Shown one piece after another: positions 16,469 to 24,940 of a DNA stretch of 41,321 bases (its first letter is position 1; every line of letters begins with the position of its first letter). This DNA is from Acidobacteriota bacterium (GTDB lineage Bacteria; Acidobacteriota; Terriglobia; Terriglobales; Acidobacteriaceae): positions 1-41,321 of the forward strand of contig QIAJ01000014.1 of assembly GCA_003225495.1 (NCBI GenBank), in the 5' to 3' direction. The position numbers were made by a program, and so were the translations under genes. The notes beneath the pieces are model-generated. The model saw only the letters and a program-made list of their open reading frames with translations, was not told where the DNA came from and ran no database searches.

Positions 16469-17170
16469 GGCCTTTGTTCTTTCCCCGAAGATCGCCGTCC
16501 CCACGCGCACGCAAGTTGACCCCTCTTCGATTGCGACCTCGAAGTCGTGTGACATGCCCATCGAGAGCACATCCATTGCGATCGCAGGTAGTTTCCGAGA
16601 AGACATCTGGTTACGAATACCTCGCAGTTGGCGAAAGAAGGGCCGAGCGTTTTCTGGATCCTCCGAATACGGTGGGACGGTCATCAGGCCTCGAATCGTC
16701 AGATTTCCCCAGCGTGGTGCGGCCAGCAGAATTTGTTCCAACTCGTCTGACGCCGGAGCCGCCCCGCTTTTCGCATCTTCTGCGCCAACGTTGATCTCAA
16801 TCAGAATCGGAAGTGTTTTGCCCAACTTCTCTGCCGCGGAATTCAGTTTCTCGGCAAGCCGGACCGAGTCCACAGAATCGACCTCCTCGAACAGCTCGAC
16901 CGCCTTCGCTGCCTTGTTAGTCTGCAGATGCCCGATCAAGTGCCACTCCGCGTCCGCCAACTCGCTCAAGGCACCTGACTTTTCCGAAAATTCCTGCACC
17001 CGATTCTCGCCAAACACACGCAATCCGGCAGCATACGCTTCCCGGATGCGTTCCACGGGAAACGTCTTGCTTACCGCCATCAGCGTAATTTCTTTGGGAT
17101 CGCGACCGACCCGACCCGCAGCCGAAGCAATCCGTTCGCGCACCCGGGCGATGTTTTCAACAATCGACAT
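16466..17170 (-). CDS. yggS: YggS/PROSC-family pyridoxal-phosphate-binding protein
   Basis: YggS proteins hold pyridoxal phosphate and maintain B6 vitamer and amino-acid balance; no enzymatic reaction is established. The 234-residue protein has the PLP lysine in LMAVSKTF (K35), GENRVQEF, WHLIGHLQTNK, the GMSHDFEVAI phosphate-binding loop and the VRVGTAIFG end. The stop codon TAG is the first three bases of a palindromic repeat, so the last residues (TKA) may be remodelled. A -10-like TTAAAT lies seven bases before the ATG and no ribosome-binding site is seen. The following gene is the broken yggU, a common yggS neighbour. Confidence 0.94.
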   Translation of the reverse strand: MSIVENIARVRERIASAAGRVGRDPKEITLMAVSKTFPVERIREAYAAGLRVFGENRVQEFSEKSGALSELADAEWHLIGHLQTNKAAKAVELFEEVDSVDSVRLAEKLNSAAEKLGKTLPILIEINVGAEDAKSGAAPASDELEQILLAAPRWGNLTIRGLMTVPPYSEDPENARPFFRQLRGIRNQMSSRKLPAIAMDVLSMGMSHDFEVAIEEGSTCVRVGTAIFGERTKA

Positions 17171-17207
17171 TGAGATGATTTAATCACGGTATTGAAAGAA
17201 GATTTCA

Positions 17208-17253
17208 GGCCAGCGACCAGATAGTCTAGAGGTTTTACCTCTGCGATCTGGCC
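17208..17253 (-). terminator. Hairpin downstream of the OPT transporter gene
   Basis: GGCCAG (17208-17213) pairs with CTGGCC (17248-17253), and within it AGAGGT-TTT-ACCTCT forms a tight inner stem. It starts 11 bases after the OPT stop codon in the direction of transcription. There is no long T-run, so it is a weak terminator or an attenuator before yggS. Confidence 0.4.
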
Positions 17254-17264
17254 CTACCCTCGCC

Positions 17265-19331
17265 CTACATCATCCCGGTCGGCGGCGCGGGCTCATTCGG
17301 ATCGCCGGCTGCAGATAATGGCAAAGCGAGCATGAGCGCGGCCAGACCCGCCAATACGATCATTCCCCCAATAAGGTAGGAGGGATCGCTGAAGATCTGC
17401 GGTGGATGGTTCGGGGCTTTCCATTTTGGGACGAACTGCATTCCGGCCCACACTAACCCGAGTACGGCCTCGCCCGCTATCAGGCCCGACGCAGTGAGGA
17501 CGCCAGCGTTTTCCACGCGAGCCTTTTGCGCGGGATTGAAACCGCGACGTTCCGCCATCCAATCGCCGGCGGCGCGGAAGACTCCTCCCAGGAAAATGGA
17601 AAACGTCGTCTCAAACGGTAAATACATCCCGACAGCAACCAGCATCGGACTCTTCACCTGCATCATGATCATGGCGAGGCCGAACAAAATCCCAACGACG
17701 ACGAGCGCCCACGGCATATCGCCGCCCACGATGCCTTGTGCCAGTGTGGCCATCAGACCCGACTGGACTGCAGGCAACTGGCGATCCCCAAACCCGATGC
17801 CGCCTCCGTTGATATTGGCCTGGTGGAGGAGCATCAGGGGCCAATACATGACCAGGCTCGCGACCACGACGGCAACCAATTCCGCGATCTGAATCCTGCG
17901 TGGCGTTCCGCCGAGGATGTAGCCAACTTTGAAATCCTGAAGCAGTTCGCCCGCCACCGCAGCCGAGACACAGACCACTGCCGCCACACCCAACACCGCC
18001 GCAACACCCGAGGGGCCGGTGACGCCAAGGGCCACCATTAGCAGCGCGGCGATCAGCAAGGTCGAGAGGGTCAGGCCGGAAATTGGATTGTTAGAAGATC
18101 CAATAAATCCCACTAGGTTACCGGAGATGGTTGCAAAGAAGAATCCAACGACAAGCATTACAACCGCTGCGAGAATGGCCGGCCAAAGCAGCCCGGAAAT
18201 GTGAATGTAGAGGAAACACATCAGAACGAACATGAGCGCGATCAGCCCGAGAACGACCTTCGAACTCATGTATTGTTCCGTTCGCGAAAGCTTGGCGCGC
18301 TCATCGGCGGACTGTTTCAAATCGGCGAATGCCTTGCCCAGTCCCGCGGTGAGGCTCTTACGCATTTTGAAGAGAGTGTATGCAGCCCCTACCAGCATTC
18401 CGCCTACGGCAATCGGACGCACAATAAATTTCCAGACGGCGATCACCATTGCCGACCAATTATCGGGCGTGTCTGCCGGAAGATAGGGTCTGAGTTCGGG
18501 CCCGAGAAAATAAACCAACACTGGTATCATCAGTCCCCACGCGAGAACGCCGCCGGCAAACTGGATCGACGCCAGACGCAGACCAATGATGTACCCCACC
18601 CCGAGATATGCAGGACTCACGCTGGGCGCGGCGAACATGGTTGTCCCGCCGGTCGCTACCACGTTTGTGCTTCCCAGCGGACCAAGCCGGACTTGCGAGT
18701 GTCCGAGATTGCCGATGCCGAAGTGAAAGTCCTTGTCGGCAGCAAACAGGCCGAGTTTCCCCAGCATGTATACAACGCCGCCCACGCCGATATTCCAGAA
18801 GAGGTACTTGGCGGCTTGTGCCCCGCGTTGTCCAGCTTTGTGGATCTCCGACGCCGCCACCGATTCCGGGAACGGTAACTCTGGGTCCTCCACCATTGTC
18901 CTGCGAACGAGAGAGATAAACAGTACTCCCAAAATACTGCCAACCATGATGAGCGCAGTGGACTTCCAATAAGCATCTTCCGGTCGAAACGAAGGCCATG
19001 CTTTCGCAATCAGGAAAGCCGGGATTGTGAAGATCGCGCCCGCAGCAACTGACTCACCGATCGACCCTGCCGTTCGAGCGATGTTCTCTTCCAGCAGCGA
19101 TCCCTTCCAGGCACGTAACACCGCCATCGCGATAACCGCCGCCGGATACGTTGCCGCGATCGTAATGCCGGCGCGCAACCCCAGGTACGCGTTGGCCGCG
19201 CCCAGAACCACTGTGAGTATCAGACCCAGAAAAACGGCTCGGAAGGTCAGTTCCTTCATCTCCATGGTTTCGGGAACGTATGGTCGATGCTTGCGCGGTT
19301 CTTGTGGAGGGTTACCGGCAGGAGTGCTCAT
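17265..19331 (-). CDS. OPT-family oligopeptide transporter
   Basis: The 688-residue protein is highly hydrophobic, with roughly 15-16 membrane segments spread over its length. The N-terminal pattern FRAVFLGLILTVVLGAANAY, followed by LGLRAGITIAATYPAAVIAM, is typical of prokaryotic OPT transporters. GSSNNPISGLTLSTLL near the middle and GGDMPWALVVVGILFG are further family features. OPT proteins import oligopeptides or metal chelates by ion coupling in the inner membrane; the substrate cannot be fixed from sequence. The ATG at 19331 has AGGA upstream. yggS follows after 94 bases containing a hairpin. Confidence 0.92.
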   Translation of the reverse strand: MSTPAGNPPQEPRKHRPYVPETMEMKELTFRAVFLGLILTVVLGAANAYLGLRAGITIAATYPAAVIAMAVLRAWKGSLLEENIARTAGSIGESVAAGAIFTIPAFLIAKAWPSFRPEDAYWKSTALIMVGSILGVLFISLVRRTMVEDPELPFPESVAASEIHKAGQRGAQAAKYLFWNIGVGGVVYMLGKLGLFAADKDFHFGIGNLGHSQVRLGPLGSTNVVATGGTTMFAAPSVSPAYLGVGYIIGLRLASIQFAGGVLAWGLMIPVLVYFLGPELRPYLPADTPDNWSAMVIAVWKFIVRPIAVGGMLVGAAYTLFKMRKSLTAGLGKAFADLKQSADERAKLSRTEQYMSSKVVLGLIALMFVLMCFLYIHISGLLWPAILAAVVMLVVGFFFATISGNLVGFIGSSNNPISGLTLSTLLIAALLMVALGVTGPSGVAAVLGVAAVVCVSAAVAGELLQDFKVGYILGGTPRRIQIAELVAVVVASLVMYWPLMLLHQANINGGGIGFGDRQLPAVQSGLMATLAQGIVGGDMPWALVVVGILFGLAMIMMQVKSPMLVAVGMYLPFETTFSIFLGGVFRAAGDWMAERRGFNPAQKARVENAGVLTASGLIAGEAVLGLVWAGMQFVPKWKAPNHPPQIFSDPSYLIGGMIVLAGLAALMLALPLSAAGDPNEPAPPTGMM

Positions 19332-19507
19332 TCAGGATCCTCACTACAATCAAGGATTAATTTCCGAATCACATTAACAGAACGGCGCACGTTAGCACGC
19401 CAAAAGCCTGCTTTACAAGTCACATAGCGGCCGCCGAGCGCGTCTGCGCGATCGCAACTTGTCCACGTCCCGGGGTTACAATGAAGACTCTGGCCCGGAG
19501 GTACGTC

Positions 19508-19783
19508 GTGTCTCCTCGGGGATTGCCATCCGCTTGGTCGCGTTTTTTTCGTGATTTTCATTGCTACGGCTGCAATGGCCAGGAGGCCTATCGTTCGCGT
19601 CCTCGCGGAATCTTCGAAAAATTGCTTCTACATCTGCTGATGCTGAGAGCTGTCCGCTGCGTGCGCTGCTTCCATCGCAGATATGTCTTTCGAAGCGTAC
19701 CGGCGCTGGCACGAGTCACGCCCTCTGGCAGGATTGAGAGCCAGTCCGCCGGTGACCCAAGTGCTGGAACCCGCGTTGCATAA
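19508..19783 (+). CDS. Small Cys-rich protein of unknown function
   Basis: The 91-residue product has two CxxC pairs, CYGC and CVRC, flanking a stretch with YRSRPRG and LLLHLLMLRAVRC. This suggests a small zinc-ribbon-like fold or a short membrane-associated protein; I cannot name a family. The GTG at 19508 is chosen because GGAGG (19497-19501) lies six bases upstream. An in-frame ATG at 19481 overlaps a -10-like TACAAT (19477-19482) and is less likely. The end overlaps the probable comF promoter. Confidence 0.5.
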   Translation: MSPRGLPSAWSRFFRDFHCYGCNGQEAYRSRPRGIFEKLLLHLLMLRAVRCVRCFHRRYVFRSVPALARVTPSGRIESQSAGDPSAGTRVA

Positions 19784-19805
19784 CGCCTTAACCCGCGTCT
19801 ATACT
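19776..19805 (+). promoter_or_regulatory. Promoter candidate for comF
   Basis: TTGCAT (19776-19781) and TATACT (19800-19805) are separated by 18 bases. The expected start of transcription, about 19812, precedes the TTG start codon of comF at 19848. The -35 overlaps the stop codon of the small Cys-rich gene. Confidence 0.45.
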
Positions 19806-19847
19806 GTCGATAGCTAGCCCGGCGGAATTCATCGATACCTCGTCCGG

Positions 19848-20753
19848 TTGCGGGAGGCCGTCTTCAGCAGTACTGGCTTTCGAATACGAACTGCCCGGGG
19901 TGATGTCGCTACTCCTCGTCGCTGGGCAGAACACGCCGCCGCCGGCCTCTTCTTTACGCTTTTTCCCGCCGACTGCCGTATCTGTAACGCCCCTCTGATC
20001 AGAATTTCCAGGCTCCCAGTTTGCGAAACTTGTTTGAAAGCGCTGCGTCCGTTGACGGGATCATTGTGCAGCGTCTGCGGGGAGGCGCTGCTATCGCCAG
20101 CATTCCTGGAGCGTTCTGAGCCCCTCTGCGGACTCTGCCAGCGGCTCCATCCTCCCTTTGAAAAAGCGGTGGCCTACGGCACCTACGACGGCGGATTGCG
20201 CGACTTGATTCACCTGCTCAAATTTCAGCAGGTTCGCCCGGCTGCGGCAGTACTGGGACGCATGTTGGCGGAAGTAATCACAAGTCTTGAGAGTGCGCTG
20301 CCTTGCGGAACGATTGCGGTGATTCCGGTCCCGCTGCACGCGCGTAAGCGTGCCCAGCGCGGATTCAACCAGTCGGAACTGATTACTCGGTCCGCGCTGA
20401 AACAGATTGCGCGGCCGGAGCGCTTTCAGGAATTGACCAACGTGCTGCTGCGGCACCGCGAGACTGGCTCACAGATCGGGCTGACCCGGCATCAAAGAAG
20501 AGAGAACCTTCGCGGGGCTTTTGCTGTTACAGATACGGAACGCATCTCGGGTCGCGACGTCCTGCTGGTGGACGATGTCTTCACTACCGGCACTACGGCA
20601 TCCGAGTGTGCGCGAGTTATGCGGCGCGCCGGCGCAAAGCATGTGTGGGTTGCCACCGTTGCGCGGACATTGAAAGTTTTCGGAACGTTCGCGGTTCCGG
20701 AACAGGAGCTTGAAGAGGAAAATGCTGGCCGCCTGGCAGCGGCTGCGAGCTAG
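19848..20753 (+). CDS. comF: ComF-family phosphoribosyltransferase-like protein
   Basis: ComF proteins combine zinc knuckles with a phosphoribosyltransferase fold. In naturally transformable bacteria they act in the cytoplasm in DNA uptake. Here CRIC...CETC and CSVC...CGLC (about residues 45-100) form the zinc module. The PRPP-binding loop is DVLLVDDVFTTGTTASEC near residue 240, with IPVPLHARKRAQRGFNQSE upstream. No in-frame ATG or GTG precedes the conserved part, so the TTG at 19848 is the best start, although it lacks a good ribosome-binding site; the first about 30 residues are uncertain. The HNH gene starts six bases after the stop. Confidence 0.88.
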   Translation: MREAVFSSTGFRIRTARGDVATPRRWAEHAAAGLFFTLFPADCRICNAPLIRISRLPVCETCLKALRPLTGSLCSVCGEALLSPAFLERSEPLCGLCQRLHPPFEKAVAYGTYDGGLRDLIHLLKFQQVRPAAAVLGRMLAEVITSLESALPCGTIAVIPVPLHARKRAQRGFNQSELITRSALKQIARPERFQELTNVLLRHRETGSQIGLTRHQRRENLRGAFAVTDTERISGRDVLLVDDVFTTGTTASECARVMRRAGAKHVWVATVARTLKVFGTFAVPEQELEEENAGRLAAAAS

Positions 20754-20759
20754 ACAACG

Positions 20760-21371
20760 ATGTCCTTGCGAAGCTACAACTCGGCGATGGGTGGCGGCCA
20801 TGGGCACGTCCCGGACGGAGTTCTGGCTTTGGGGATGCACCAGCATAGCGACGGCCATGCACTGCATCAGCCGGTGCTGGTGCTGAATGCTTCGTATGAG
20901 CCCATCAATGTGTGCGCGTCGCGGCGCGCCATCGTGCTGGTTCTTAAGGGCGTCGCCATGACGGAAGAAGAGAACGGACACTTTCTGCACGCGGCACGTC
21001 TTGCCCTGCGCGTTCCCTCCGTCATCCGTCTGCTGGAGTACCGCCGCATCCCGCACCAGTCACGGGCTCTCTCACGCAAGAATATCCTGCTGCGCGACCG
21101 CAATACTTGCCAGTATTGCAGCACGGCGCTGCCTTCCGGCGAACTCACTCTTGATCACGTTATCCCGCGTTCCCGCGGCGGCCTCTCGACCTGGGAGAAC
21201 CTCGTAGCCTGTTGCCATCCCTGCAACCGCCGCAAGGGTAACCAGCTTCCGCATGAAGCGAACATGAAGCCCACGCGCGAGCCTCGCTCGTTCAATCTTC
21301 ACACCAGCCGTCACATCATGCGGCTGATGGGGCATTCCGATGACAAGTGGCGCAAGTATCTGTTTTACTGA
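20760..21371 (+). CDS. HNH endonuclease-family protein
   Basis: The 203-residue protein has a His-rich N-terminal leader (about residues 10-38), then [20 protein letters not shown], typical of a widespread stand-alone HNH family. The nuclease core is CQYC...[13 protein letters not shown]...[15 protein letters not shown] (about residues 118-162), with two CxxC zinc knuckles and the DH and N of the HNH motif. The physiological substrate of this family is unknown. It lies six bases after comF and is probably co-transcribed, placing two DNA-related genes together. Confidence 0.9.
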   Translation: MSLRSYNSAMGGGHGHVPDGVLALGMHQHSDGHALHQPVLVLNASYEPINVCASRRAIVLVLKGVAMTEEENGHFLHAARLALRVPSVIRLLEYRRIPHQSRALSRKNILLRDRNTCQYCSTALPSGELTLDHVIPRSRGGLSTWENLVACCHPCNRRKGNQLPHEANMKPTREPRSFNLHTSRHIMRLMGHSDDKWRKYLFY

Positions 21372-21406
21372 GAAGCGGCCGAAAAGCGTCATTATCCCGC
21401 CTGGAT

Positions 21407-21412
21407 TACAAT
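21407..21412 (+). promoter_or_regulatory. -10-like element before the RRM gene
   Basis: TACAAT lies 26 bases before the chosen start of the RNA-binding protein, leaving room for the GAGGAG ribosome-binding site. No matching -35 is seen. Evidence is the hexamer and its placement only. Confidence 0.25.
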
Positions 21413-21438
21413 AGATGAGAAGCGATATGAGGAGCGTA

Positions 21439-21789
21439 ATGAAGAATCTGTACGTTGGAAATCTGCCTCACAGCACGACCGAGTCTGAATTGCGCACCGT
21501 ATTCGAGGCGCACGGGCCGGTAGAAAAGATCAGCATCGTGACCGATCGCGAAACCGGCCGCTCGCGGGGCTTCGCATTTGTGGAAATGACGAACGCCGGC
21601 GAAGCCGATAAAGCCATTGCTGCACTGGACGGTAAAGAACTCGGCGGCCGCGCGTTGAAGATCAACGAGGCGAAACCGAAGACCGACCGGCCCAAAGGCG
21701 GCGGTGGTGGTGGACGGTTTGGCGGTGGCGGTGGCGGACGCGATGACTATCAGGGCCACGCTCGCCAGCCGCGCGAGCCGCGCTGGTAG
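21439..21789 (+). CDS. RRM-type RNA-binding protein with Gly-rich tail
   Basis: A single RRM (about residues 2-80) has RNP2 LYVGNLP and RNP1 RGFAFVEM (residues 43-50), followed by a GGGGG-rich, Arg-containing tail to residue 116. Bacterial proteins of this layout resemble the cyanobacterial cold-induced Rbp proteins and bind single-stranded RNA. The start at 21439 has GAGGAG four bases upstream; earlier in-frame ATGs at 21415 and 21427 would place the start ahead of the ribosome-binding site. A DEAD-box helicase is encoded nearby on the other strand, so two RNA-remodelling genes share the region. Confidence 0.93.
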   Translation: MKNLYVGNLPHSTTESELRTVFEAHGPVEKISIVTDRETGRSRGFAFVEMTNAGEADKAIAALDGKELGGRALKINEAKPKTDRPKGGGGGGRFGGGGGGRDDYQGHARQPREPRW

Positions 21790-21859
21790 CTTTAGCGATT
21801 CGCCGCCGCAGCGTGTCACTGCCACGGTATATTGATTCTAGAGAAACGGGGATTTGCAC

Positions 21860-22102
21860 ATGCCAAGAGGACGATCGACGTTCAACAAACGTCAGAAAGA
21901 GCAAGCGCGCCAGCAGAAAGCTCGCGACAAAGCCGAGCGCAAGAGTCAGATCAAACAGGACAGACCGGAAGGCGGTTTAGACGAATTGGACGAGGCGCGT
22001 GAAATGCGAGAGGCTGCGGAAGCCCAGGCCGCGCTATTCCGTATCGGTGGCGATGAAGCAGAGGAGTTTTCTACGCCGCAGGGTAGTAAAGTCGAGCCCT
22101 AA
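21860..22102 (+). CDS. Small highly charged protein of unknown function
   Basis: The 80-residue product begins MPRGRSTFNKRQKEQARQQK and is basic in the first half and acidic in the second (DELDEAREMREAAEAQAALF). It is probably helical or partly disordered, with no membrane segment. Basic starts of this type occur in nucleic-acid- or ribosome-associated proteins, but no function can be assigned. GGGGA lies upstream of the ATG. It sits between the RRM protein and the convergent DEAD-box helicase. Confidence 0.65.
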   Translation: MPRGRSTFNKRQKEQARQQKARDKAERKSQIKQDRPEGGLDELDEAREMREAAEAQAALFRIGGDEAEEFSTPQGSKVEP

Positions 22103-22157
22103 CCATTGGTCGAGACCTGCCGGGGCGCAATGCCCCGGCGCCTTCGATATCTATTTT

Positions 22158-23354
22158 CTAGACAAAAACTTCACCCGGCAAAGCAGACAAAGTACGCGTG
22201 GGCAGCGTGTTTTGAACGATGCGCTTCGGCAAATTGCTGCCTGTCGCATCCACCTGCTTGCGTTCGATCCTCAGTTGGAGCGTGCGTTCGATCTGACGCA
22301 GTTCCATCACTTCCACGCCGGCCACCAGCGAAGATGCCCGGCCTTGCAAACCAGCGCGTCCCGTCCGCCCAACGCGATGAATGAAGTCTTCGGCCATTTT
22401 CGGCAAGTCATAGTTGATCACGTGCGCCACATCGTCGACGTGCAAACCGCGTGAAGCGATGTCAGTGGCAACTAGCACCTGGTAACGGCCCTCCTGAAAT
22501 CCACTGAGTGCTCCGTTACGTTGCGATTGCGTGCGGTCGCCATGAATCTCCGCGGCGGTGAATCCATCCCGCGTCAATTCCTTGGCTAGCCGTTGTGCGC
22601 CGCGCTTGGTGCGCGTGAAGATTAAGGTCTGTCCCTTCTCTCCATAGAGCAACTGCCGCAGCGTATCCAGTTTTTCGCCCGGTCGAACTTCGAAGGCCTG
22701 CAGCTGTACGCTTTCCGCCGGCTTCAGGACTGATCCCAGTGCCACTCGCACTGGATTGCGCATGTAGTCGTTCACCAATCCGGCTACGGACTGTTCCAGC
22801 GTCGCTGAGAAGCAAAGCGTCTGACGGCGGATCGGCAATATTGAAACGATCCGTCGGATGGCCGGGAGGAAGCCCATATCAAGCATGCGGTCGGCTTCGT
22901 CCAGCACCAGCATTTTCACGTTGCGCAGATCAACCAGCTTACGATTGATAAAATCCTGCAAGCGTCCCGGCGTCGCGATCACAAGTGGTGATCCGGCACG
23001 AAGGCCTGTGATCTGTGCTTTCTCCGATACTCCGCCGATGACAAGGGCAGCCTTCGGCATGGATTTGCTGCGCAACTGTTCATACTGCTCGAGAACCTGC
23101 ATGGCCAGTTCGCGCGTGGGCAACAGAACCAGCGCCAGCGCCTGGCGCGATGGTTCGCGGTCGAGCATCTCGATAATCGGGAGCAGAAATGCCAGCGTCT
23201 TGCCGGTGCCGGTCTGCGCTGTGCCGATCACGTCTTTGCCTTCCAGCGCGGGCGGGATCGCCTGCACCTGGATAGGGGTTAAGGTTAAAAATTCAGCTGC
23301 CGCCAGCTTCTGCTGCAAAGCAGCGGAAAGGGGCAGTTGCGAAAATGCAGTCAT
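22158..23354 (-). CDS. DEAD-box ATP-dependent RNA helicase
   Basis: The 398-residue protein carries the full motif set: Q-motif (FSQLPLSAALQQKL...TPIQVQAIP), motif I AQTGTGKT, Ia PTRELA, II DEAD in VLDEADRMLDMGF, III SAT, V ATDIASRGLHV and VI HRVGRTGRAG. It resembles RhlE-like helicases, with only a short extension after the core. Such enzymes unwind RNA in ribosome assembly or decay. ATG 23354 is chosen because the conserved region begins there; an in-frame ATG 13 codons upstream is possible. A promoter-like TATACT lies about 180 bases upstream, implying a long leader. Confidence 0.94.
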   Translation of the reverse strand: MTAFSQLPLSAALQQKLAAAEFLTLTPIQVQAIPPALEGKDVIGTAQTGTGKTLAFLLPIIEMLDREPSRQALALVLLPTRELAMQVLEQYEQLRSKSMPKAALVIGGVSEKAQITGLRAGSPLVIATPGRLQDFINRKLVDLRNVKMLVLDEADRMLDMGFLPAIRRIVSILPIRRQTLCFSATLEQSVAGLVNDYMRNPVRVALGSVLKPAESVQLQAFEVRPGEKLDTLRQLLYGEKGQTLIFTRTKRGAQRLAKELTRDGFTAAEIHGDRTQSQRNGALSGFQEGRYQVLVATDIASRGLHVDDVAHVINYDLPKMAEDFIHRVGRTGRAGLQGRASSLVAGVEVMELRQIERTLQLRIERKQVDATGSNLPKRIVQNTLPTRTLSALPGEVFV

Positions 23355-23480
23355 TCGGTTGTTTCTTTCTTGGAGGGGCCCGTCATTACACACTCAGACA
23401 CACATCAGGCGTTTCCGCGCCGCTCGCATTTTTAGATTTACGCTGAAATTAACGGCGGGCAGGAAATGCGGAGATGAATC

Positions 23481-23498
23481 TGGTCCCACCAGGGACCA
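23481..23498. promoter_or_regulatory. Perfect hairpin in the helicase leader
   Basis: TGGTCCCaccaGGGACCA forms a 7-base-pair stem with a 4-base loop. It lies about 127 bases upstream of the helicase start codon, inside the predicted transcript leader. It could be a leader structure or a protein-binding palindrome. Confidence 0.4.
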
Positions 23499-23536
23499 CC
23501 GCGTGACGAGCAAACCGTGGCAATAGCGTCATAAAC

Positions 23537-23542
23537 AGTATA
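23537..23542 (-). promoter_or_regulatory. -10 candidate for the helicase gene
   Basis: TATACT on the minus strand would start transcription near 23530, giving a leader of about 175 bases before the ATG at 23354. No clear -35 is seen 17 bases upstream. Confidence 0.35.
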
Positions 23543-23659
23543 GCAGAAAGCGCCTGCAGGGGGTGTTACGTCAGTTATCCCTCAGGAATCCCATGGGTCC
23601 ACGACCAATTCGCATCCGCTTCAACGATCTAAGCAAAAGAGTGGGCGTATGATGGGTGC

Positions 23660-23866
23660 ATGGACCTCGTCGATGTTACCCAGCGGCTGGTTGGCTTAAG
23701 GCAGGAGATTCGCGATTTGCAGGACATGAACTCCCAATATCAGGACCGCGACTCCCATTCGCAGACCGACAAATCATCCCTCGAGCAGCGACGCTTGCGT
23801 CTGGTTCAGATCAAAGACGAACTTGCAGACATGAAGCGGCGCCAGGCAAGACACTGGAAGGGGTGA
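23660..23866 (+). CDS. Small coiled-coil protein of unknown function
   Basis: The 68-residue product (MDLVDVTQRLVGLRQEIRDL at the start) has a heptad-like pattern of Leu/Val/Ile in two helices (about residues 3-25 and 42-62), separated by a polar SQYQDRDSHSQTD loop. This suggests a short helical hairpin. No family is recognised. The ATG has only a weak GATGGG upstream. The gene stops 19 bases before the end of the convergent gene at 23886. Confidence 0.5.
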   Translation: MDLVDVTQRLVGLRQEIRDLQDMNSQYQDRDSHSQTDKSSLEQRRLRLVQIKDELADMKRRQARHWKG

Positions 23867-23885
23867 GGATTGGCAGGAGCTTTTT

Positions 23886-24743
23886 TTACTGCGGTTTCTC
23901 CTGCGGCTTTTCCTCAGGCTTCTCTGGCTGCTGGCTTGGATCAGCCTTCTTCACTGTCTCCCCTTGGTACGTAATCGTTACCTTCGATCCAAACCTCTTG
24001 TAATTCGAATACTTCACGATCTCCCGTATCTTGATGTCGCCGGTCGCAAATTTGAGCGTGTCTTCTGCTCGGGTGTAAGTCGGGAACCAGTACTTCCCGT
24101 CAACCTGTTCGCGCCAGGTAGTGAATTTGGGGAACAGGTTCTCCTGGTTTTTCTTCTTCTTGATGTCCGGCACAGTCTTTCCATAAGTCTTGACGATCTG
24201 AAAATCGTGGTCGTCGACCCAGATTCGTCCCTGAAAATAGCGCTTCTTACCGAGGATCTGTTTGGGTGCAATATCGAAAACGTAGGTGTTTAGTTCGTCC
24301 TGTTTCTGCTGGCCGACATACAGGATGTCGTAGTCCCCAATCTCATCCGCAGTGAGCACAAACGGCAGTCGATTCTCGATGTCGTCCAAATCTTCCTGAG
24401 TCATCCCAATACGCACCAGTGTCGACTGCGGCGCGAATACGACGTTTCGTACGCGGCGCCCCTTGTCGTCAAAGCTTACATCGAAGACCTGCTTGTACTC
24501 GCCGCCGTCGGGAGTCTCGCCTTCGATTGTCTGGACTTTGACATCCTGTCGGTAGGTGTACTGGTCGCGAGCTTCCTTGAATTCCTTCTCTTTAGCGGAG
24601 AAGCGCTTGATGATCTCTTCGACCGTGATTCCTTTAGGATCGGATTTGTCGAGTGTGGCCTCTTGTGCCCGAACCAGAGGAAACAAAACAAATAGCAAAA
24701 GCGGCGTGAGCATCAAACGGACATAACGAACGGGGAGCGTCAT
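23886..24743 (-). CDS. Secreted protein, LolA-like fold suspected
   Basis: The 285-residue protein has a signal peptide (about residues 1-26, ending FPLVRAQ) and a beta-rich body. Segments such as ADEIGDYDILYVGQQKQDEL, YFQGRIWVDDHDFQIVKTYG, then YWFPTYTRAEDTLKFATGDI, resemble outer-membrane lipoprotein-sorting (LolA/LolB-like) folds, which bind lipids. The tail is a Pro/Glu/Lys-rich repeat (PEKPEEKPQEKPQ). No lipobox Cys is present, so it is probably periplasmic. TACACT (24750-24755) lies six bases before the ATG with no ribosome-binding site. The function call is tentative. Confidence 0.65.
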   Translation of the reverse strand: MTLPVRYVRLMLTPLLLFVLFPLVRAQEATLDKSDPKGITVEEIIKRFSAKEKEFKEARDQYTYRQDVKVQTIEGETPDGGEYKQVFDVSFDDKGRRVRNVVFAPQSTLVRIGMTQEDLDDIENRLPFVLTADEIGDYDILYVGQQKQDELNTYVFDIAPKQILGKKRYFQGRIWVDDHDFQIVKTYGKTVPDIKKKKNQENLFPKFTTWREQVDGKYWFPTYTRAEDTLKFATGDIKIREIVKYSNYKRFGSKVTITYQGETVKKADPSQQPEKPEEKPQEKPQ

Positions 24744-24785
24744 ATCAATAGTGTAGCGAAAAACGAGGATGCGGAAGAGTTAACG

Positions 24786-24845
24786 GCAGCCCCCACCTCC
24801 ACGGACTGCCGTGCAAACAGCCCGTCGAAGGAGGTGGAAGACTGC
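24786..24845 (-). terminator. Imperfect hairpin between the SDR gene and the LolA-like gene
   Basis: GCAGCCCCCACCTCC (24786-24800) pairs with GGAGGTGGAAGACTGC (24830-24845) through a core of eight uninterrupted base pairs (CCACCTCC/GGAGGTGG). It lies 96 bases after the SDR stop and may end that transcript. There is no T-run. Confidence 0.35.
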
Positions 24846-24940
24846 AGTTCTGCCTGTTTCTTTAGATGCGCGAGATGCCCAAACGATAGCGGCCTTTACG
24901 GTTCTTTACAGGTCGCTGTAGAGCTGATCTCACTCCCGCC

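Noticed and set aside
16114..16794. 226-residue plus-strand open frame over the yggU/yggS junction
   Set aside because: It is antisense to conserved yggS and yggU codons and crosses the palindromic repeat; composition is Ser/Arg-rich as in shadows.
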